Below, one piece after another: positions 5,801 through 12,249 of a DNA stretch of 15,430 nt. This DNA comes from Thermoplasmata archaeon. Lineage in GTDB: Archaea; Thermoplasmatota; Thermoplasmata; Lutacidiplasmatales; UBA184. The stretch is taken from assembly GCA_021798415.1 (NCBI GenBank), contig JAJZGO010000031.1, positions 1 through 15,430 on the forward strand, in the 5' to 3' direction. The notes under the pieces are model-generated. The model had not been told where the DNA came from. It did not search any database and saw only the letters and a list, made by a program, of their open reading frames with translations. A program made the translations under genes and the position numbers. Each line of letters starts with the position of its first letter. The stretch's first letter is position 1.

Positions 5801-6682
5801 TCACGCGCCGGAGGGTCGGACGCGCGCGACCGCCGCCTCGGTCGGCACGAGGTGGCGCGACAGGCCGAGCTCCTCGGGGGTCGCCCCCAGCGCCAATCCG
5901 ACCAGCTGGGGAAGGTGGAAGACGGGCATGTCGAGGCGGGCCCCGACGGCCTTCTCCGCCTTGTTCTGGTAGGCGTCGAGCGTGATGTGGCAGAGCGGGC
6001 ACGGGGTCGCCATCGCGTGCGCGCCGTGCGCCTTCGCGTCCTGGATCTGGCGACCCGCGATGCGGCTCGCGGTGGCCTCCTTCACGAACTGGACGGGGAA
6101 GCCGCAGCACATCACGCGGCCACGGTAGTAGACGGGGTCCGCCCCGATCGCCGAGAGCAAATCCTCGAACGAGTGGGGTTCCTCGCCGTCCTCCCCGCCC
6201 ATCTCGTCCGTGGGCCGCAGAAGGTGGCAGCCGTAGAACGCCCCGACCTTGAGGCCGGCGAGCGGTCGGCGGACCTTCGCCCGGATCGCGGGGAGTCCGA
6301 CCTCCTCCACGAGGACGCGCAAGAGGTGCGTGACGCGGACCGTTCCGCGGTACTCGATGCCGAGGGGCTTCAGCGCGCCGTCCACGCGCGCGCGGACCTT
6401 CGGGTCCGTCATGCGGTGGTTCGCGAGAGTCAACATCCCCTGGCACGTCGAGCAGATCGTGAGCAGGTTGAGCCCGGCGCGCTCGGCGATCGCGAGGTTG
6501 CGGGCGTTGATCGCGACGTTCAGGACCTCGTTCGCCTCGTCGACGAACCCCGACCCGCAGCACGAGAAGCTCGGGAACTCCACGAGCTCGATCCCGAGGG
6601 CCCGGCAGACCCAGCGGGTCGCGAGGTCGAGCTCCTTGCCCGACTCCTGGGCGACGCACCCCGGGTAGTACGCGAACTTCAT
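5801..6682 (-). CDS. sdhE: Succinate dehydrogenase CCG-domain subunit (SdhE/HdrB-like)
   Basis: The 293-residue subunit carries two cysteine-rich CCG domains. The first is C9-x31-C41C42-x34-C77xxC80 and the second C152-x39-C192C193-x34-C228xxC231, so both copies are complete. The same pattern binds iron-sulfur clusters in heterodisulfide reductase HdrB and in the third subunit of archaeal type E succinate dehydrogenases, also called SdhC in some species. No transmembrane segment is visible, so it would attach to the membrane peripherally and pass electrons towards quinone. It is the last gene of the operon. Its ATG overlaps the sdhB stop by 4 bases (ATGA), with GGAGG 7 nt upstream (plus-strand 6690-6694). 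No SdhF or heme-binding anchor gene follows. The family call is strong; the exact electron acceptor is inferred. Confidence 0.9.
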   Translation of the reverse strand: MKFAYYPGCVAQESGKELDLATRWVCRALGIELVEFPSFSCCGSGFVDEANEVLNVAINARNLAIAERAGLNLLTICSTCQGMLTLANHRMTDPKVRARVDGALKPLGIEYRGTVRVTHLLRVLVEEVGLPAIRAKVRRPLAGLKVGAFYGCHLLRPTDEMGGEDGEEPHSFEDLLSAIGADPVYYRGRVMCCGFPVQFVKEATASRIAGRQIQDAKAHGAHAMATPCPLCHITLDAYQNKAEKAVGARLDMPVFHLPQLVGLALGATPEELGLSRHLVPTEAAVARVRPSGA

Positions 6683-7653
6683 TTCGGAGCCTCCGTCCCC
6701 GTGTCGAGCGCGGCGTAGATCTTCTCGATCTCCTCGGCCTTCTCGATGCGGTGAGGCCGACGGACCACTTCGGGCTTCTTGCGCCAGATGCGCAGGCCCT
6801 GGCCGAGCTGGCCGAAGAGGCCGAGGGGCCCGTAGGTCCGCCGCACGAGCTGCATCTCGTTGAGAAGGCCCGCGTCCCGTATGCTCTCCTTGAAGCCGAC
6901 CGCGTGGCGGGAGCCGTGCTCGGTCGCGCCCTGGGCCGCGATCGCGAGCTCCTTCAAGTCGCGGATCCGCTCCGACGGGCGGACGTCCTTCGGACAGGCG
7001 TCCGTGCACAGGTGACACCTCAGACAGAGCCAGAGGCCGCCCGCCTGGATCCCGACGAGGCGCTCGCGCGTCGCGGTATCCCGCGGATCGACCACGTAGC
7101 GGTAGAGCTTCGCGAGGGCCATCGGGCCGGGGAACTCCGGGTCGGCCTCGACCGCCGGGCAGGAGGAGTAGCACGCGGCGCACGCGATGCACCGGGGGGT
7201 CTCCTTGAACCGCTCGACCTGCTCGGGCGTCATCGAGGTCGGCCGGTCGGCGGGCATCGGGCGAGCGGGGTCGAGCTTGAGGTGCGGCTCGACGCGCTCG
7301 TACTCGCGCCAGAACGGCGTCTGGTCGACGACCAGGTCGCGCAGCACCGGCTGGTTGTGCATGGGCTCCACGACGATGCGCCCGTGGCGGGCGATCTCGG
7401 GGCCGATCTGGGTCTCGCAGGCGAGCCGGCTCTTCGAGTTCACCTGCATCGCGCACGACCCGCAGATCGCGCTCCGGCACGAGTAGCGCAGCGACAGCGT
7501 GGGGTCGACCTCGGCCCGGATCCGGAGCAGCGCCGTGAGGACGGGGGTGTGCGGGGCGAGGTCGAGCGTGTAGCGCTGGTAGCGCGCGGCGCGGTCGACC
7601 GCGGGGTCGAATCGGTAGACGTCGAAGGTCGCGGAGACCGTCGTCTCGGCCAT
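6679..7653 (-). CDS. sdhB: Succinate dehydrogenase iron-sulfur subunit, archaeal type with HdrC-like tail
   Basis: The 324-residue subunit carries electrons from SdhA-FAD. The N-terminal plant-type ferredoxin domain has C59, C64, C67 and C79 for a [2Fe-2S] cluster. The C-terminal domain has two complete ferredoxin motifs: C155xxC158xxC161xxxC165P and C210xxC213xxC216xxxC220P. Classical SdhB has a three-cysteine second site for [3Fe-4S]; the fourth cysteine here predicts a second [4Fe-4S], as described for Sulfolobus-type enzymes. A tail of about 90 residues (235-324) resembles the C-terminal part of HdrC. ATG 7653 shares one base with the sdhA TGA; a GGAG/GGGTG purine stretch precedes it. The open frame upstream to 8886 is the shadow of sdhA. 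It sits between sdhA and the CCG subunit, as in thermoacidophile operons. Confidence 0.94.
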   Translation of the reverse strand: MAETTVSATFDVYRFDPAVDRAARYQRYTLDLAPHTPVLTALLRIRAEVDPTLSLRYSCRSAICGSCAMQVNSKSRLACETQIGPEIARHGRIVVEPMHNQPVLRDLVVDQTPFWREYERVEPHLKLDPARPMPADRPTSMTPEQVERFKETPRCIACAACYSSCPAVEADPEFPGPMALAKLYRYVVDPRDTATRERLVGIQAGGLWLCLRCHLCTDACPKDVRPSERIRDLKELAIAAQGATEHGSRHAVGFKESIRDAGLLNEMQLVRRTYGPLGLFGQLGQGLRIWRKKPEVVRRPHRIEKAEEIEKIYAALDTGTEAPK

Positions 7654-9335
7654 CAGTACACCCGCTCCTTCGGCTCCCACCGAGTGTACGCGACCGGCGA
7701 GTACGACAGCTGGGGGCCGTCCGCGGCCCTCTTCGCGAGCGTGTGCCGCATCCACCGCGCATCGTCCCGCTTCGGATAATCGGTTCGGGAGTGGGCCCCG
7801 CGGCTCTCGGTGCGGGCGTACGCCCCCACCACGATCGTCTCCGCGAGCTCGAGCATGTGGCCCGTCTCGACCGCGTCGGTGAGGTTCAGGTTGAAGACCC
7901 GCGACCGGTCGACCACGCGCACGCGTTCGAACCGGGCCCGGAGCGCCCGGACCTGGCGGAGGCCCTCGAGGAGGTCGGCCTCGTTGCGGTAGATGCCCAC
8001 GTACCGGTCCATCGTCCGCTGCATCTCCGTTCGCAGGGTCGACGGGTCCTCGCCGTCCGACCGGCTCGACCAAGCCCGGATCGGCGCGACCGAGCGGTCG
8101 AGGTCGGCCGCGTCCAGGGCCGGGGCGGTCGCCCTCTCCGCGTGCTCGGCGGCGGCGAGGCCCGCCTGCTTGCCGAAGACGAGGGTCTCGAGGAGCGAGT
8201 TCCCCCCGAGCCGGTTCGCCCCGTGGATCGACACGCACGCCGCCTCCCCCGCGGCGTAGAGCCCGGGAAGGTTCGTCTCCCCGCGGGAGTTCGTGCCGAT
8301 CCCGCCCATCATGTAGTGCTGGGCCGGGTAGACGGGGATCGGCTCCGTGACCGGGTCGATGCCGGCAAAGTGCCTCGAGTAGTCGCAGATCTCCTGGAGT
8401 CGGCTCTCGACCTTCTCCTTCCCGAGGTGCATCAGCTCGAGGTGAACGTAGTCGCCGTACGGGCCGTGGAACCCCCGGCCGGCGAGGACCTCGGTGACGA
8501 TCGCCCGCGAGACGACGTCCCGGGAGGCGAGCTCGAGCACGTGGGGCGCGTACCTCGACATGAACCGCTCGCCGGCCGAGTTGCGGAGGTAGCCGCCCTC
8601 GCCGCGGGCGCCCTCGGTGATCAAGATGCTCGACTCGAGCAGGGCGGTCGGGTGGAACTGGACGAACTCCATGTCCTTGAGATACGCGCCCGCGTCGTAC
8701 GCGGCCGCGAGGCCGTCCCCCGTGCAGCTGTGCGCGTTCGTCGTGTGCCCGTAGATCCGGCCCGCCGGTCCGGTCGCGAGCACGACCGACTTCGCCCCGA
8801 TCATCTCGAACTCTCCGCGACGGCGGTCGAAGGCGACGAGGCCCTGGACGCTCCCGTCGCGGACGAGGAGCTCGGTGAGGTCCCACTCCGAGTAGAGGGT
8901 GAACTCCTCGGTCCCGAGACGCTCCCAGAGCCCCTGGAGGAGCGCGAGCCCCGTTCGGTCGGCGGCGTAGATCGTGCGCGGGAACCCGGCGCCCCCGAAC
9001 GCCCGCCGCGCGAGCGAGCCGTCGGGGGCCCGGCTGAAGATCGTGCCGAAGTGCTCCATCTCGACGACCGTCGGGCCGGCCTCTCGGCAGAAGAACTCGA
9101 TCGCGTCCTGGTCGCCGAGGTAGTCCGATCCCTTCACGGTGTCGTAGATGTGGGTGTCGACCGAGTCCTCGGCGCCGACCGCGGCGTTGATCCCGCCCTG
9201 CGCGGCGCCCGAATGCGAACGCAACGGATGGAGCTTCGAGACGACCGCGACGTCCCGTCCCGCCTCGACGGCCGCGAGCGCCGCCCGCTGTCCGGCGAGG
9301 CCGGCCCCCACCACGACGACCTCGTGCCGTATCAT
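7653..9335 (-). CDS. sdhA: Succinate dehydrogenase/fumarate reductase flavoprotein subunit
   Basis: The 560-residue subunit oxidises succinate to fumarate with covalently bound FAD in the TCA cycle. It has the Rossmann motif VVVGAGLAG (7-15) and the flavin-attachment segment RSHSGAAQGG (39-48), with H41 as the expected covalent histidine. Active-site residues seen are H228 in QFHPTAL, the EGARGEGGYLRN loop (241-252) and R272 in SRDVVSR (equivalent to E. coli R286 by motif). Further on are HYMMGGI and the FAD-binding GLYAAGEAA...GANRLGGNSLLE region; the C-terminal capping part has TRxDYPKRDD-like spacing. Length is normal. ATG 9335 is the first gene of the operon, with a TATA box 32 nt upstream and a very short leader. 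All catalytic residues appear intact, so direction (SDH versus fumarate reductase) cannot be told from sequence. Confidence 0.96.
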   Translation of the reverse strand: MIRHEVVVVGAGLAGQRAALAAVEAGRDVAVVSKLHPLRSHSGAAQGGINAAVGAEDSVDTHIYDTVKGSDYLGDQDAIEFFCREAGPTVVEMEHFGTIFSRAPDGSLARRAFGGAGFPRTIYAADRTGLALLQGLWERLGTEEFTLYSEWDLTELLVRDGSVQGLVAFDRRRGEFEMIGAKSVVLATGPAGRIYGHTTNAHSCTGDGLAAAYDAGAYLKDMEFVQFHPTALLESSILITEGARGEGGYLRNSAGERFMSRYAPHVLELASRDVVSRAIVTEVLAGRGFHGPYGDYVHLELMHLGKEKVESRLQEICDYSRHFAGIDPVTEPIPVYPAQHYMMGGIGTNSRGETNLPGLYAAGEAACVSIHGANRLGGNSLLETLVFGKQAGLAAAEHAERATAPALDAADLDRSVAPIRAWSSRSDGEDPSTLRTEMQRTMDRYVGIYRNEADLLEGLRQVRALRARFERVRVVDRSRVFNLNLTDAVETGHMLELAETIVVGAYARTESRGAHSRTDYPKRDDARWMRHTLAKRAADGPQLSYSPVAYTRWEPKERVY

Positions 9336-9362
9336 GGACGATCGGGCTCCCGTAGCGGAGAA

Positions 9363-9372
9363 GGTTTTAATC
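9363..9372 (-). promoter_or_regulatory. TATA box of the sdhABE operon
   Basis: On the minus strand the sequence reads CCGATTAAAACCTT, with the AT core on plus-strand 9363-9372. It is centred about 32 nt before the sdhA ATG, predicting a leader of only a few bases. It faces away from the psmB promoter about 105 bases to its right. Confidence 0.7.
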
Positions 9373-9470
9373 GGTGTCGTGGCCGGCCGGCGTTCGACGG
9401 CCCGGTCGCGCGGCCGGGACCGCGGGCGGCGGGGTGTCTTCGTGGTCTCGCGGTAACCGCCGCGTGAGCC

Positions 9471-9480
9471 GTTATATAGA
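9471..9480 (+). promoter_or_regulatory. TATA box of psmB
   Basis: GTTATATAGA is the best TATA match in the window. Transcription about 26 nt downstream would start near 9502, giving a leader of about 25 nt that contains the GGAGGT Shine-Dalgarno at 9515-9520. Confidence 0.8.
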
Positions 9481-9526
9481 GCCCTCGGGTCCAGCGTTGG
9501 CGTTCCGGTTACTCGGAGGTCGAACG

Positions 9527-10201
9527 ATGCAGAGCGTGGTCAGTGCCGTCGATGAGGAGCGCCTGTTGAAAGGGACCACGACGATCGGCATCGTCTGCAA
9601 GGACGGGGTCGTCCTCGCGACCGAGCGCCGCGCCACGGCCGGCAACTTCATCTCGAACAAGCAGACCCAGAAGCTGTTCAAGATCGACCAGAACATCGGG
9701 ATCACGATCGCGGGCCTGGTCGGCGACGCCCAGGTCCTCGCCCGCTACCTGAAGGCGGAGGTCTCGCTCTACCGACTCCGGCGCAGCGCCCCCCTCAGCG
9801 CGGAGGGTGCGGCGACGCTGCTCGCCAACATCCTGAGCGGGAACCGCTACTACCCCTACTACGCCTGGCTCATCCTCGGGGGCGTGGACGCGAAGGGCGG
9901 GCACGTCTTCTCGGTCGACCCCGCCGGGGGATGCATCGAGGACCGGTTCGTCTCGGTCGGATCCGGGTCGTCGTTCGCCTACGGTCTCCTCGAGGAGGGG
10001 TACTCGCGCGACATGTCCACCGCCGACGCGGTCGACCTCGCGCTGCGGGGGCTCACCGCGGCGATGAAGCGCGACAGCGCGAGCGGGGACGGCTACCTCG
10101 TCAACGTCATTACGGCCAAGGACTACCGCGAACTGACCGAGGACGAAATTAATAAGCGCCTGAAAGCCCTTAAGATACCGTTGCCTCCCCTGCTACCGTA
10201 G
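9527..10201 (+). CDS. psmB: Archaeal proteasome beta subunit (20S core peptidase)
   Basis: The 224-residue precursor forms the catalytic inner rings of the 20S proteasome. A 16-residue propeptide ends at LLKG; cleavage exposes the nucleophile T17 (mature Thr1) in GTTTIGIVCKDG. The mature residue 17 is Glu in LATERRATAG, as I recall for Thermoplasma acidophilum, rather than the more common Asp. The lysine of KLFKID (mature Lys33), the SGSSFAYG loop and the RDSASGDG segment with catalytic Asp/Ser are all present. The start is ATG 9527 with GGAGGT 6 nt upstream. Upstream in-frame sequence overlaps the promoter and is not coding. The gene lies 48 bases before fttA, a gene order I recall from methanogens too. 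The last 20 or so codons turn AT-rich (see findings). The alpha subunit is not in the window. Confidence 0.97.
   Translation: MQSVVSAVDEERLLKGTTTIGIVCKDGVVLATERRATAGNFISNKQTQKLFKIDQNIGITIAGLVGDAQVLARYLKAEVSLYRLRRSAPLSAEGAATLLANILSGNRYYPYYAWLILGGVDAKGGHVFSVDPAGGCIEDRFVSVGSGSSFAYGLLEEGYSRDMSTADAVDLALRGLTAAMKRDSASGDGYLVNVITAKDYRELTEDEINKRLKALKIPLPPLLP
10145..10178 (+). promoter_or_regulatory. Possible internal promoter for fttA inside the psmB 3' end
   Basis: The last codons of psmB contain AAATTAATAAG (10146-10156) and CTTAAGATA (10169-10177), the only AT-rich stretches near fttA. Either would place a start site inside or just after the end of psmB and give fttA a leader of about 50-75 nt. The 48-base gap itself has no TATA-like sequence. 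Co-transcription from the psmB promoter is the alternative. Confidence 0.35.
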
Positions 10202-10210
10202 GACCGGGAC

Positions 10211-10239
10211 GCGCCGGGGGCGCGCCGCCCCAACCTTTT
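10211..10239 (+). terminator. Weak GC hairpin plus short T-run after psmB
   Basis: A GCGCC...GGCGC inverted repeat in the GC-rich gap is followed by a CTTTTC run at 10234-10239. A short T-run can weaken archaeal elongation complexes, so partial termination after psmB is conceivable. Four T residues are few, and fttA begins only 10 or so bases later, so this is a weak call. Confidence 0.2.
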
Positions 10240-10249
10240 CCATGGCAGA

Positions 10250-12154
10250 ATGAGTTTCGACTCTCTCGTCGACCAAACCCGGGAAGCGCTGAAAGAGGTG
10301 CTTCCCGAAGCCATCGAGGTCACCGACATCGAGCTGGAAGGCCCGCACATCGTCCTCTACACGAAGCAGCTCGACGCCTTCCTCTCGAGCGGCGATTACC
10401 TGCGCCAGATCGCCCAGCGACTTCACCGGCGGGTCGTCGTCCGGTCCGACCCCGAGACGCTGATCGACCCGAAGGAAGCGGAGAAGCTCGTCCGGGAGCT
10501 GATCCCGGCCGAGGCCGAGATCAACCAGCTCTTCTTCGAGCCCGAGACCGGCGAGGTCACGATCGAGGCGGCGAACCCCGGCGCGGCGATCGGACGGGGC
10601 GGGGCGGTCCTGAACGACCTCAAGCGTCGCATCGGGTGGATGCCGACCGTCGTACGGACGCCGCCGATCCCGTCGAAGACCGTCGAGGAGGTCCGCATCC
10701 ACCTGCGCAACTCGTTCGACGACCGTCGGTCGTTCCTCAAGAAGGTCGGCATCCGCATCGCCCGCGACCCGCTGCCCGAGAAGCTCTGGGCCCGCTCGAC
10801 CGCGCTCGGTGGCTATCGCGAGGTCGGGCGCAGCGCCCACCTGCTCACGACCCAGAACTCGAAGATCCTCATCGACTGCGGGATCGACCCGGGGTCGGAC
10901 CGAACGCCGTACTTCAACGCGCCCGAGCTCCTTCCGCTCGATTCGCTCGACGCGGTCGTGGTGACGCACGCGCACCTCGACCACTGTGGCCTCGTTCCCG
11001 TGCTCCTCAAGTACGGCTACAAGGGGCCGATCTACTCGACCGCGCCGACACGCGACCTCATGACCCTCATGCTCCTCGACGCGATCAAGGTCGTCAACCA
11101 GGAAGCCCGTCGCGGCCTCTACGACTCGTCGCACGTCCGCGACCTCGTCACCCGGACGGTCCCGTTGCGCTGGGGCGAGACGACCGACATCGCCCCCGAC
11201 GTCCGGCTCACGCTCCACAACGCCGGACACATTCTCGGATCGTCGATCTGCCACTTCCACCTGGGGGAAGGCGACCACAACCTCGCCTACTCGGGCGACA
11301 TCAAGTTCGAGAGGAGCTGGCTGTTCAATCCCGCGACCAACCGCTTCCCCCGGCTCGAGACCCTCGTGCTCGAATCGACGTACGGCGGGTTCCGCGACGT
11401 CCAGCCGAGCCGCCAGCAGGCGACCGAGGCGTTCAGCGCGCTCGCGACGCGCATCCTGTCGCGGGGCGGGAAGCTCATCGTCCCGGTCTTCGCGGTCGGC
11501 CGGTCGCAAGAGGTGATGCTCGTCCTCGAGGAGAAGATGCGCGAGGGGAAGATCCCGCGCGTGCCGGTCTACCTCGATGGGATGATCTTCGAGGCGACCG
11601 CGATCCACACCGCCTACCCCGAGTTCCTCAACAGCCAGTTGCGCACGCAGATCTTCCAGCAAGGCGACAACCCGTTCCTGTCCGACGTCTTCCACCGGGT
11701 CGACTCCTCCCAGATGCGCCTCGGCATCCTCGACTCGAAGGACCCCTGCATCATCCTCGCCACGTCGGGGATGATGAGCGGCGGTCCGGTGATGGAGTAC
11801 TTCCGCGCCTGGGGGCACGACGAGAAGAACGGCCTCCTGTTCGTGGGGTACCAGGCGGACGGCACGTTCGGTCGTCGGCTGCAACGCGGCATGTCGGACG
11901 CGACGTTCCTCGACGGCTCCCGCCAGGTGAGCGTCCCCGTCAAGCTCGACCTCGCGACCATCGAAGGGTTCTCGGGCCACTCCGACCGGGTGCAGCTGAT
12001 GAACTACGTCGCGACGCTCGACCCGCGGCCGCAGCGGATCATCCTGAACCACGGCGAGGAGTCGAAGATCCTCGACCTCGCGTCGAGCCTCCACAAGCGG
12101 TTCAATCTCGAGTCCCGGGCGCCGTTCAATCTCGAGGCGATCCGGGTTCTCTAG
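10250..12154 (+). CDS. fttA: Transcription termination factor / RNase aCPSF1 (FttA), KH-MBL-beta-CASP
   Basis: The 634-residue protein is the archaeal CPSF73-like nuclease that cleaves nascent RNA at U-rich 3' ends and terminates transcription. Two N-terminal KH domains cover about 1-140; the second has the G-x-x-G-type loop IGRGGAV (114-120). The metallo-beta-lactamase core has H240, H242, D244 and H245 in THAHLDHCG, H327 in NAGHILGSS and D350 in YSGDIKFE. The beta-CASP part has E375 in LESTYGG, PVFAVGRSQE, LATSGMMSGGP, H577 in GFSGHSDR and H601 in NHGEES, so all zinc ligands and catalytic motifs are present. Length is close to that usual for the family. ATG 10250 is chosen since homologues begin just before the first KH domain; no clear Shine-Dalgarno precedes it. 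It lies 48 bases after psmB. It probably acts as a dimer with RNA polymerase and Spt4/5, from family knowledge. Confidence 0.97.
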   Translation: MSFDSLVDQTREALKEVLPEAIEVTDIELEGPHIVLYTKQLDAFLSSGDYLRQIAQRLHRRVVVRSDPETLIDPKEAEKLVRELIPAEAEINQLFFEPETGEVTIEAANPGAAIGRGGAVLNDLKRRIGWMPTVVRTPPIPSKTVEEVRIHLRNSFDDRRSFLKKVGIRIARDPLPEKLWARSTALGGYREVGRSAHLLTTQNSKILIDCGIDPGSDRTPYFNAPELLPLDSLDAVVVTHAHLDHCGLVPVLLKYGYKGPIYSTAPTRDLMTLMLLDAIKVVNQEARRGLYDSSHVRDLVTRTVPLRWGETTDIAPDVRLTLHNAGHILGSSICHFHLGEGDHNLAYSGDIKFERSWLFNPATNRFPRLETLVLESTYGGFRDVQPSRQQATEAFSALATRILSRGGKLIVPVFAVGRSQEVMLVLEEKMREGKIPRVPVYLDGMIFEATAIHTAYPEFLNSQLRTQIFQQGDNPFLSDVFHRVDSSQMRLGILDSKDPCIILATSGMMSGGPVMEYFRAWGHDEKNGLLFVGYQADGTFGRRLQRGMSDATFLDGSRQVSVPVKLDLATIEGFSGHSDRVQLMNYVATLDPRPQRIILNHGEESKILDLASSLHKRFNLESRAPFNLEAIRVL

Positions 12155-12190
12155 GCCCGGCGCCGTGTCGTTCCGCCGGGGGTAGACGAG

Positions 12191-12202
12191 GTTTTTTATA
12201 CG
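12191..12202 (+). promoter_or_regulatory. T-run and TATA box between fttA and the phosphodiesterase gene
   Basis: GTTTTTTATACG combines a run of six T residues (12192-12197) with a TTTATA box. As a promoter it is centred near 12197 and predicts a start near 12223, leaving a leader of about 27 nt with a purine-rich GGGAGAGG ribosome site before ATG 12250. The same T-run could serve as the U-rich 3'-end signal for fttA. Confidence 0.65.
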
Positions 12203-12249
12203 GCCATTCGGGTCGTTCGCCCCAGCCGCCGTTGGTTCTTGGGAGAGGT

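Noticed and set aside
7654..8886. Long in-frame upstream extension of sdhB on the minus strand
   Set aside because: It lies wholly within sdhA in another frame and has low-complexity Arg-rich composition; SdhB homologues start near ATG 7653.
7743..9467. 574-codon plus-strand frame opposite sdhA
   Set aside because: Shadow of sdhA, whose FAD and active-site motifs are unambiguous on the minus strand.
9374..9526. Upstream extension of psmB from an earlier start
   Set aside because: It crosses the TATA box at 9471-9480 and lies before a clear GGAGGT site; proteasome beta propeptides are short.
10636..12249. Long upstream extension of the phosphodiesterase frame
   Set aside because: It overlaps fttA, whose motifs are complete in its own frame, and has shadow-type composition; a promoter and ribosome site lie just before ATG 12250.
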